Assembly (NCBI GenBank): GCA_946894095.1
Contig: OX335651.1
Coordinates: forward strand, 2,564,501-2,628,500
DNA from: Incurvaria masculella
Lineage: Eukaryota > Arthropoda > Insecta > Lepidoptera > Incurvariidae
Reading direction: 5' to 3'
DNA: 64,000 nt
The notes beneath the pieces are model-generated. The model was not told where the DNA came from. It ran no database searches and saw only the letters and a program-made list of their open reading frames with translations. Shown piece by piece: positions 12,822 through 22,695 of the stretch. The first letter of the stretch is position 1, and each line of letters opens with the position of its first letter. The translations under genes and the position numbers were made by a program.

Positions 12822-13300
12822 TTAAGGGCCTGGTACTAGCCAAATCGCAAAGTTAGACGAGGCACCCCAAGTTAACTAACTAAGTCTGACGATTATAAGT
12901 GTCATTCTTACAATATATGATTCCTTGTCTAGGAATTGAATTATTTTCGTTAATGTATGTTTCCTTTTTCTATACAAAATACATTGCGGAAACGGTGTCC
13001 ATTTCCGAACTTTTTTGACTAAATGTAGAAATCTAAAAGCAAATGGAATTTTTTGTTTATGCATATATGCTGTTTTTGCTTATATCTAGAAATCGAATTA
13101 CTTTCAGATTTCTAATGAGAAAAATCAACTTTTTTATTTTTATTATTATTTAAATAAATGATGGAATAAAAAAATATTAACAATCCATTATCAGTCTGGA
13201 GTTCTATTTGGATTTTCTGAAGCGTTTCACTACATATTATTACATTTGTTATAAAGTGCATTTGTATGGCGCGAGCAGTTGGCTAGTCCTAGCGCCTTAA
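12822..13300 (-). mobile_element. TTAA MITE family 3, copy 2 (inverted)
   Basis: Inverted, roughly 95 percent similar by eye to 10018-10496, also 479 bp, TTAA at both ends. Confidence 0.75.
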
Positions 13301-14063
13301 TGGATATTACACGAAAAACAGAATTGTTTTCGTATGTAACTGTACATAATATAATATATTATATAATAAATAACCATGTCAATATTTTGCGAAAGTTAGT
13401 GTTTTTAGTCAGAAAACAAATATTTTCCAAAGTCAATACAGATAGATTTCAGGTAGATATTTACATTAATGTTCAAAAGGGCTTGTTTATGTTTTAAGTC
13501 AATAACTTTTTAACTCATCGACAAATTGCTACCCCCTTTAATGGAGTGAGCAGAGTGATTGAGGAAAGTTAAAACAAATATCATAAATTTCCTTTCCTGG
13601 AGCTGTTGAGTAAATACTTGACTTTGATTTCGCTTTGAAGAAAATTTATTATTATTTTGTCATCGTTTCATTTATTGTTTTCTCGCCGACGAACAATTAT
13701 TGAGAGCGCCTTTAACATTAGTCAAATGGAAGACATTATATTTTTCTAGTTGGAATTGAATGCTAACTGGGTATTCCGTAAATAAATATGAATTCGTATA
13801 ACATCGTTTTTCTATCACCATACTCCACAAAGGCAAAATTATCCCTGTTAATGTACAGACTGCGATATGTTATAGGCCTGGGCCCCACATAAGAGCTGCC
13901 CGGCGATGCCCACGGGCTTTCGAAAATACAGATTCTTACATCTTTATTTCGTCCATAAGATATAAATTACACACTCGGATTCGCCTTTTATTTTGTATTG
14001 TTCTGCCGGTTCGATGACTTCTGGCCAAGGTGACTTCGCCAGGTTTGTCATTTCGTAATGTTT
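13301..14063. other. AT-rich spacer
   Basis: No gene, RNA or repeat recognised. Confidence 0.5.
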
Positions 14064-14353
14064 AGGGTTCCGTACCTAAAGGGTGCCAACGGAACCCTAT
14101 TACTAAGCATCCACTGTCCGTCCGTCCGTCCGTCCGTCTGTCACAGGGCTGTATCTCATTAACCGTAATAGGTAGGCAGATGAAATTTTCACAGAGTGTG
14201 TGTTTATTTTGCCGCTATAACAACAAATAGGTAAAACTGAAAAATAATAAGAATTAAAGTAGGCCCCATACAAAATACGTGATTTTTTTGTGTTAAGTCT
14301 TGTACAATGGTAAGGGAACCCTTCGTGTGCGAGTCCGACTCGCACTTGGCCGT
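14064..14353 (+). mobile_element. (GTCY)n element, full length
   Basis: AGGGTTCCGTACCTAAAGGG to GTCCGACTCGCACTTGGCCG, with 5' and 3' hairpins. It lies 195 bp from another copy in the same orientation (14549-14831). Confidence 0.75.
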
Positions 14354-14548
14354 TTTTTCTCCATTGATACTTACAAACAAGTTTACAGCCGTTGATAGAT
14401 TACGCATCACTTATCATCTATAGATTTCAAGGATACAATAAATCGCCCAGCCATAGATTTTTAACTATGTGTAGAAAAATGAAATAATATAAATGTATTG
14501 AAAATAAATATCCACACAAATATAAGAAGTCATGAACGGATGATTTTT

Positions 14549-14831
14549 AGGGTTCCGTACCCAAAGGGTGAAAACGGAACCCTATTAGTAAAGCCTCCGC
14601 TGTCCGTTCGTCCGTCCGTCCGTCCGTCTGTCACAGGGCTCTATCTCATAAACCGTAATAGGTAGGCAGCTGAAATTTTCACAGAGTGTGTATTTATTTT
14701 TCCGCTATAACAACAAATAGGTAAAATAAAAAAATAATAAAAATTACAGAGGGCCCCATGCAAAAAACGTGTTTTTTTTATGTTGATGGTACGGAACCCT
14801 TCGTGTGCTTGCCCGACTCGCACTTGGCCGG
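14549..14831 (+). mobile_element. (GTCY)n element, full length
   Basis: AGGGTTCCGTACCCAAAGGG to GACTCGCACTTGGCCGG, followed by T run. Core GTCCGTCCGTCCGTCCGTC. Confidence 0.75.
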
Positions 14832-15500
14832 TTTTTTTTATCCCCCAAATGCTCTATCGAATGATGTAAGCCAGCAAAATCGATGATCTTAGCGATTCAG
14901 TGATAAGTGATGCGTAACTCGTATAAAAGAAGATCTGGTGACCTTGAACATGGTTTGAAAAAGCACCTGGCTGGCGTTACTCCTAACACAAGCTTAGGTT
15001 GTACTTTGGGGGAAATACCCCGGCAGCCCTATCGCGCGCCCGTGCATTTCACAATTTACCGACTCTATATATATTTAATTGATTTTTTTTCCTGGGAGGT
15101 CCGCTTCGGGTATCCCCAGAACAGAAGGCGTCTTGCCCCCGGAAGCAGCCCGACAACTAAATTCTTTCTCTCGGATCGTAACTTATATCTGGGTTATAAA
15201 TCAGCGGATAGTCCGGAAGTTGCGATATTTATCCCCGCGCCGATATCTTACGTGTAATTTAACGTTTTGCCGATAACGCTGGTGGCCTCTATAGATTACG
15301 TTATTCTGCATTGTTGGCGGCTGGGTACATCGTCATGGTCAGTTTAGATTCGCCACAACGCGACAAATCTCCATAAAAAATTGGATTAAAACTGAACTCT
15401 CGGGAGATTGTTTTAGATCACTTTTAGAAACGCATTCTATAGCTTATAATAAAATAATGGCAATGATTTTTTGTGCATGTTAATTGGTTTTGGAATATTT
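14832..15500. other. Spacer
   Basis: Contains CTTGGGTT-like and GC-rich blocks near 15000-15250 with open frames on the plus strand, but no recognisable protein, splice context or repeat partner apart from a weak match to 31840-31910. Confidence 0.4.
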
Positions 15501-16699
15501 TGTCTTTAAACTCGTTTTTTTTTTTGTTAAAATTGTCGTTTATTTTTTTATTAACTAATTTGTGCACGTCCTTTGAAAAAAAAGAATCATCGAAATCTGT
15601 TGGCGTGATATTGAATTATTCGTCCATTTTTCGCGCACATACTTAATGCAAATTTAAGACTAATGTAATTTTGTCATGGATTTCATTGTCAAAACTAAAC
15701 CAAATTGAAATGGGACGATACGGGAAGCACCAGCTTTCAAATAAAAAAAGAATCATCAAAATCCGTTCAACCACGCGAAAGTTCTGAGGTAACAAATATA
15801 AAAATAATATAGTCGAAATGAGAACCTCCTCATTTTTTCAAGTCGTTTTAAAATTACGGAGCACCTACATAAATTGGTACCAGGCGATGAGTATTTTTTG
15901 TTTATTACTGATATTTTTTTTGAGCAGGACGTGCTGCTCCTCATACGCGCGGAAAGCCGTCAAACTGAATATTATATAGTTATGCCCCAATATTTTTTGT
16001 ATACCTCTTTACCGTTGAAGTAATGTGATCGTATCAAAACATGTTTTTTGTTATTTTAACACCGATAAAGTAAAACAATGTGAAGAAAATAAAAGCGTAG
16101 AAAAAATGCTTTTTTTTACAGAAGTTTCCAGTGAATATTTTGAACCATAACATTAAAGTCTTTTACATATATACATATTTGATACGGGATATAAAGAACA
16201 GGTTAAGGGTCTAGGGAGGCTTTTGTGGAAATGAGCATACATCATTTTCGAAGGATTTCGGTGACATACCTGGATTTTCCATATATTTGACACAGCTACG
16301 TTGAAATAGATGGAAAACACAGCCTTTTAGCTTTGCCTATACCCTTATCAACCCCTATAAATTCGTATTTGTTAAAGAAATCCTAGGATTCGAACTTGCT
16401 GTTTTCGACATAAGAGACAACCGGCGGCGCTAGCTGCTGGACTATGCTCCCGCGGGCGGAGGCGGGAAGACGTGACAGCGTTAGACTGATAATCCTATAA
16501 AGCCTAAATTGCTCGAACGCTCGGATGAATTCCGTCATAATTGTAAAGTATGTACACATCGTAATTACGTTTCGGCATAGCAGAGATTTTCGTGGCGCGT
16601 CGTGACGTACCTGGAAAATCACGTTAATATTTGTATATCGCCCTCAAATATCGGGCAGAGTACATGTGCATTTGAGCTAATATTTTTATCGATTTTTAT

Positions 16700-17080
16700 C
16701 ACATAGATGGCTAATACCATACCCATTATCATGATACCACCAATCTCCGAAGAAATTATAATAATAATAATAAAATTCTTTATTGTACACCATTATAAAA
16801 CAGTTTACCAAAGGCGGGCCTAATGCCAAATGGCATTCTCTTCCTACCTACCCTTGGGATGTAGGAAATTAGGTGCCATGAAAGGACCTTCCCTTTACGA
16901 GCGAGGATAAATTGAACACTGACAATTTTTCGTTGCCGTTTAGATCATCTTTCATTCAATGAGATGGTACCGATCCGGGCGAGCTCAACCTTTACTACGT
17001 AATAGGGAAGGGAAACCTACAGTTTTACATGGGTTCCGGATCACATAACAGCTGGCATACGCGACAAAATATTTTATGTA
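16700..17080 (-). mobile_element. SINE body with nested LINE tail
   Basis: SINE body on the minus strand interrupted at 16756-16865 by a LINE 3' end (AATAAAGAATTTTATTATTA on minus). GAAATTA occurs on both sides, consistent with a 7-bp target-site duplication. Confidence 0.65.
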
Positions 17081-17097
17081 ATATTCGTTCCTTTTTT

Positions 17098-17341
17098 AGG
17101 GTTCCATACCCAAAGAGTGCCAACGAGACCCTATTATCCAACTCCACTATCCGTCCGTCCGTTTGTATGTTCATCCGTCTGTCACAAGACTTTATCAAAT
17201 GACCCGTAGGTAGACAGTTGAAAATTTCACAGAAATTAAAATTATAACGAAATAAAAAGGGGGCCCTTTCACAATCACAAAAAACGTGATTGTATTGTGT
17301 TCAATCTTGTACTCGTCGTGTGCGAATCCGACTCGAACTTT
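17098..17341 (+). mobile_element. (GTCY)n element, diverged
   Basis: AGGGTTCCATACCCAAAGAG, short GTCC core with interruptions, ends near GTGCGAATCCGACTCGAAC. More decayed than other copies; abuts a SINE at 17342. Confidence 0.6.
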
Positions 17342-17697
17342 TTTTTATGTAACTGGACATGGATGGCTAACACCGAACTGACCGTCAGATATTAGCCTAA
17401 CACCTGCCAGGACCTTCCTCATATTGTTCGGCTACATTGAACTGGATGAAAAACATGGACAATTTTCATTGCCGCTTCGACCATCGTTCATTCAATACGA
17501 TGGTACCAACCCGGGCGGGTTTAACCTACCACCTAGTAAAAAAGGAAGGGGACCTACAGTTTTACGTGGAATCCGAACCACGGCCAGACTCAACGGTCGA
17601 AAATGGTCACCCATCCAGAACCTAACCGCGCTCAGAGGTGCTTCCCCAGCTTATCAATTCGCAAGGCATCGCACACTAAGCCACCGAGGCTGACCAG
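17342..17697 (-). mobile_element. 5S-headed SINE
   Basis: On the minus strand the head reads GCTTAGTGTGCGATGCCTTG, then AAGCACCTCTGAGCGCGG, GGATGGGTGACC: the internal-promoter end of 5S rRNA. It continues into the same body as the tRNA-headed SINE. Confidence 0.7.
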
Positions 17698-18790
17698 TTT
17701 TTAAACAAAAAGTCTTCATTTAATCGTTTTTTTATTTCTGCTGTTAGAACCAGCCTCGGATATTACAGCACCTGATAAGAATCAGCCTTTCTACATACAT
17801 TCCGCCTGGCCCGAGGCTCCGACGCGCCCCAGGCCCGCTCTGGGGTGCTATTTTTTTTAAAAAGCTGAACATTTGAAAGCACTCCGCTCGGAGTGCAGCC
17901 CGGAAATGTTAAATAATAAGGAAGAGACATCTCCCTCCAGCGATTCCATTCGCAAATGGCCGCTTCCGACGCCTCGGAGCCTTACGGCGCCCGCGGGACC
18001 TGGGCGGCGCCCGCCCACGCCTAGGCATATACGAGTTAATGCAGTGAGTGCATTTTTGCCAAGCCTGTAGATAAAGTATATGTGTTACGGTTAAAGCCCG
18101 ATGTTGGTTAAAGTCCGCAAACCTTTTTATTTCATGAAGAGTAAGTACACCTTTAATTTCAATTCTTAGCGATCTAAAATTCGTTTCTTAACCGTCGCAC
18201 TAGGCTTTGCCTGTATTGCGATGGCTAGGTTTTTTTTTAACGCAGGTTCTTTTAATTACTTATGATCGATACTCATAAGTACTTTATTAATTAGTAATAA
18301 AGTGATATTAATGACTTAACATATTACACACATACAAGCACTACATAAAATGTATCTAAATTAAAATGTTTGTTAATAAATTTTCACATTCCAATCGACC
18401 TAATTCTATGAAATACTTCTGAAGATTATTTCTAAATGATTTTTTATTTAAATTTAAACTAGGTTGTATTATATCTGTAATATTGTTAAATAACCTCGGC
18501 CCCAAAAATTAATGAAATATTTGCCCAAAAGCAGTGTTTGTTGGTGTTGTTGGTGGAAGGTAATTAATCTTACCCCCTCGATAAACCCCCCTCGAGTGCA
18601 CAAATTTCTAAATATAACCGTAAACTATTTTTTTTTATGCAAAAAATAAAAAACATTTTTATTGCGAAAAATAAAAGCGTTTAACGAGTGTTTTGACTCA
18701 TGCTATATTTCTAGTACACTATACTTTGGGACTTCGAGGCCATAAACTATACATTCTGGATATATAACCATTTATGCATGCAGATTTTAC
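17698..18790. other. Spacer with GC-rich patch
   Basis: 17780-18020 is GC-rich (GGCGCCCGCGGGACCTGGGC) inside AT-rich DNA. The open frame there shows no known domain. Nothing else recognised. Confidence 0.4.
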
Positions 18791-19040
18791 TAAGGAATGT
18801 GACATGTATGTATGTATAATCGACCGTGAAGCAAAGACACATTAATTGAAGAAAGAGCCCAGTAAAAAGAACTACTTTACGAATATACTGCAAGGCTGGA
18901 CCCGAACCAGCAAAACATACCATTCGCGGGTATTGCGTCTACCAATTTCGCCACCGGCTGTATACCCATAGTTTGGAATTCTCCTACAGTCCCTCTTCCC
19001 GTAATGAATGCCTCCTACTAACACAGTGTTTAAGCGCGAA
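18791..19040 (-). mobile_element. tRNA-like MITE, truncated copy
   Basis: Minus-strand copy of the 29825-30182 element; carries the terminus AAGGAATGTGACATGTATG and the complete tRNA-Leu-like segment, then the match ends near AACACAGTGTTTAAG. Confidence 0.7.
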
Positions 19041-19104
19041 ACTTACACGTGTTTTTGCCAAGAACAAATTACGGTAAAAGGACCGTGACTTTTGAGGGAG
19101 CAAA

Positions 19105-19194
19105 CATTGATAATACCTTACCTAATCATATTAAAGACCAAACGTCTCTAGAAGTGTTTAAAAAAATGGTAAAATCGTTCTTCCTTGCCGATTA
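19105..19194 (+). pseudogene. LINE RT C-terminal fragment
   Basis: Encodes NIDNTLPNHIKDQTSLEVFK and KSFFLAD then stop, the usual end of a jockey/CR1-type RT polyprotein. Confidence 0.55.
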
Positions 19195-20081
19195 ATGTTA
19201 AACATCTAAGGTAACCGTAACAAATTTTAATGTAACTCACTCATTATTCTCTGTAAGTGAATGTTCTGTTCTAAAGAGAAATAAATAATCTTTAAACTGA
19301 AGATTATACCTAAATACATTGATTCACAAATATATTTATACGTAAATGATGCAGCCATATTTATTGCATTAAAAAAATTTTCTGAACTTGAAATTTATTG
19401 GTTTTGTTTTAAATAAAAAAAAAATTAAAAAAATGTAACTGTGCCATCTCACTGCATACAATTTTTTGTAGCTAATTACATCTAAACCATTAAACTTTAT
19501 ACCATACAAATACTTCTGTAGCTTTAACCGTGACTATTTGAAATATAGCTAAATAATTCGTCGCACTCGGGATATACAAGCGTATTTCATTTTTATTAAA
19601 TTTGTAGTAGAGTTGAAAAAGTAATAGTTTTTCAGTTTTCTTTCATATTTTACTGAATATACTGCAAATGATGCTGAAAAAAATAAGCTGATAAGAAGCT
19701 TTGCTATGAGTTTAAACATAAATAATAGAACAAATAAATTAATAAATGTATTCTACACATCTACATATATAAAAGTTATAATTGTGAGATACGCCTGTAT
19801 GTCCCAAGTGCGACGAATTGGTGCCTCAAGGTCCATTTTATTTGTGTAATGTGTGCTCGAAACTTTGTATGGGTCGGAGCAAACTTAATTTATTCTAACA
19901 TATTCTATAAGCTGGGTGTATCTTATTTTTTGACACACAAAATTACCACGGAAGTTGTCGAAGCGTTGAGTAAGTATTTTTTTTAATAATAACAAAAAAA
20001 GATATAAACCAAAGCAGAAAGATCACCAAGGTACCAAGGTAAGTAGGGAACCAAGGTAACTTAAATACTAAATAAAGTGGC

Positions 20082-20378
20082 CTCACGCTGGAGGAACAAA
20101 GACGTAGAGGCGATCTCATTGAAACATTTAAAATTGTATCAGAACTCTATGATGTGGCAGATCTCAAACTGATGTATACAATGAATAACAATGATCACCT
20201 ACGTGGACACTCACTAAAACTGAACCGAACCTCAAGCAATTCAAACCCGAGGAAACACGTTATAACCAATCGTGTGGTTGAGTCGTGGAACAGGCTCCCG
20301 GAGGAAGTAATTAGTGCCGCTTCAGTGAACAGCTTCAAAAACAGACTTGACACTTATACAAAAAATCATAAACTTTAG
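20082..20378 (+). pseudogene. CR1/L2-like LINE C-terminal fragment
   Basis: Frame LTLEEQRRRGDLIETFKI, RGHSLKLNRTSS, then VVESWNRLPEEVISAASVNS and FKNRLDTYTK ends at TAG 20376-20378. This is the conserved post-RT tail of CR1-like elements. Confidence 0.75.
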
Positions 20379-20447
20379 ACTTTTTACAGGAATAAAATAA
20401 AAACAAGTGCACCCCCAGTTACCAACTCAGATGTACACGCATCAGCT

Positions 20448-21011
20448 TTAAGGTGGCCCAACCCGGCGGGCCTAACTCATTCGCGGGCACGGTACAAAAC
20501 CGTGCTGTCGTGCTCTGGGACCTTCTCTGTTTCAAAGAATAAGACTGGCTCCGTGATGAGGAAGATGCAACATGTCCACAAAAAAGACAATGTGCAAAGT
20601 GTATGATTTGGTAAGATTTACGAAAATTTTAATTTCAAAACGACTTATAGCTAAAAGTAAACCACGACCGCTGTAGTAAAAAATCGAACAAAAACCAAAT
20701 AGATTATAAATCTTGATTAAATAAGCTACGTCTGATGACGAATCTTTTTAAGATTCTTATTTTATATCTTTTCAAGATATCATTGCGTAATCCACCTCCA
20801 AAGTTATTGTATAAAACGCGCGAAAAATGCGAACATTCGGACCTCATAACTTAGAAACCGAACACAATTTTTCCAATGCCAATGATCATCAGACATCTAG
20901 TTCGATCAAATAAAGCTATTTTGAGCAAAATTTTGGATCTCTGACAAGAAATATGGGCGTGATCTTCTTTCCCCTTTTGTATGGGGAGATGAGCGGGATG
21001 GGCCACCTTAA
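20448..21011 (-). mobile_element. TTAA MITE family 1, complete copy
   Basis: 564 bp from TTAAGGTGGCCCAACCCGG to GGGATGGGCCACCTTAA. TTAA ends and TIR suggest piggyBac-type mobilisation. No ORF of note. Confidence 0.75.
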
Positions 21012-21387
21012 GCTGCTAGTGTTTTGAGACAATAATAATAATAATAAAGTCTTATTTCGTTATTTGCAGGTTCGTTTATTATTTGTGGTTCACACTTTTT
21101 ATCTAAGGTAGCTCCAACTTAGATGAATTTTTCAAAATTGAGACATCTAAGTGGTCGGGAAATGGGTTTCGGTTTCTCTATTTACATTGTTATTTGTTCG
21201 GTACAGACGAAGATATCATCGCTTCAGTTTTAATCGACCCCCCAATACGCTAACCGAAGCGAACATTTCAACTCAATTCGGCCCTCGGCAGATATAAACT
21301 TCGGGAGTCAACACTGAGCAATCGAGGGGTTGTAAGTGATATTGTTGGCAGCGACAAGACAAACACTTCTACTCCTGAACCTTCGTC

Positions 21388-21437
21388 GTTCCCGCCCCCC
21401 CCCCCTCCGCCAAGGGCGGCGGAGGGGGGGGGGGGGG
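21388..21437. repeat. C-run / G-run palindrome
   Basis: A C run plus CTCCGCC, spacer AAGG, then GGCGGAGG plus a G run: hairpin arms of about 18 bp that could also form a G-quadruplex or i-motif. Confidence 0.75.
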
Positions 21438-22164
21438 TCACTAAGGATAGGTATCGTTAAACGAAGAGGGAAGATTTTTTGGCTTCCATAACAAAACATT
21501 ATTTCTTAATTTTCGAAACATTTCAGAATGCAGGTTGTTTCAAAGAACTCTGCATTCCCCCCGATTGCATTTTGATTGAAAATTAATATTAAATTGTATT
21601 CATAAATATTCCGTGAAAATAAATGCATAATTATATATTTGTTTAATATAATATTAAAATTATCAAAACAATTTTTTTGAAAGTGTATGAAAAAATGAAA
21701 GAGGAAGACAAATAAAATTAGGCTGTAGTCAAGAAAAATATTCATAAAAAAATTAAAGGATCTCAAGCAATTTTGGATACGGATTGAGATTGAGATCGAA
21801 AGATCATAGAATATATACGTACGTATGGATACATATGTTATAACTAAGAACACAGTTAATGGTCAATATTTTATTCAATTTTGAAATTTTCTTTCACACA
21901 GAGATTTCTCTCTGGCGTTCTACAAGTTTCGTTTGACAGTGTACAAGTGGAACAATCGAACGCCCATTGCTGTGTCCCAGCGATTGCTAGCATACACCAC
22001 CAAAGTTGTGTGTTTTGTCACGATACTTTTTTCATCGCACTCATTTATTTTATGACGACATTTATTTTATTAAACGGAAAAAAAATATTTCACACACTTT
22101 TTAGACTGTTTTCTTTTCAAATTCTGGTGTGTCACCTACCTACAGATATTTCTATTGCCTTTCC

Positions 22165-22310
22165 TCATCACCCCAAGGGTTGACTGGAAGAAATCACTCT
22201 TAGTGATAAGTCCGCCTTTGTGCAGTATTGTTGTTTTGCTGTATGTTTTCTCTGAAATTGTATTTTTGTTATGCACAATAAAGAATTTATTTATTCATTC
22301 ATTCATTCAT
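22165..22310 (+). repeat. LINE 3' end with (ATTC)n tail
   Basis: GGGTTGACTGGAAGAAATCA, AAGTCCGCCTTTGTGC, AATAAAGAATTTATTT, then ATTC repeats. It lies just past the SPH-A stop, on the other strand, so its TTTATT may also serve SPH-A as a poly-A signal (AATAAA on minus). Confidence 0.55.
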
Positions 22311-22455
22311 CAATATCACCCAAAGATCGACCAGAAATCCAATAGAATAGTTGCCCCTCTATTGCACATTCACCCGCTTTATCTGCGTGGATGATTCTAA
22401 CACACATTACTGCAAACATTCACATCATCGAGCAGCTCGAAGTTCCACGTTCAGA

Positions 22456-22695
22456 TCACATCGGCGAGTCGGTGCGGTGCGCGAGCGCAGCGGCGACAAT
22501 GGCGAGCAGCAGCGTGGCGGCGAGCGCGGGCGCGGCGGGAGCTGCGCCCGCGCCGGTCGCCGTGCGTAGCCACGCCGTGTAGTTGCTCGCGCGCGTGTAC
22601 ACCTCCGGCCAGCCGGTGGCGGACAGGCACGGCGGGTGCCACGAGAGCACGCCGGCCAGCGTGCCGCCGCACACCAGCGCGTTGCCCGTGTCGTT
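22456..22695 (-). CDS. SPH-A exon 7 (degenerate Ser195 region and C-terminal anchor)
   Basis: 240 nt including the TGA stop. It opens with NDTGNALVCGG, where Thr replaces the catalytic Ser, continues to GWPEVYTRASNYTAWL, then an Ala/Gly/Pro linker and the hydrophobic tail LAATLLLAIVAAALA followed by eight mostly polar residues. The exon is very GC- and CpG-rich compared with the surrounding intron. Confidence 0.95.
   Translation of the reverse strand, partial: NDTGNALVCGGTLAGVLSWHPPCLSATGWPEVYTRASNYTAWLRTATGAGAAPAAPALAATLLLAIVAAALAHRTDSPM

Noticed and set aside
22391..22582. Bacterial or symbiont contamination suggested by GC-rich segments and the bacterial-style tRNA motif
   Set aside because: GC-rich segments are eukaryotic exons with GT-AG introns, and the tRNA-like motif is inside dispersed repeats surrounded by insect DNA.
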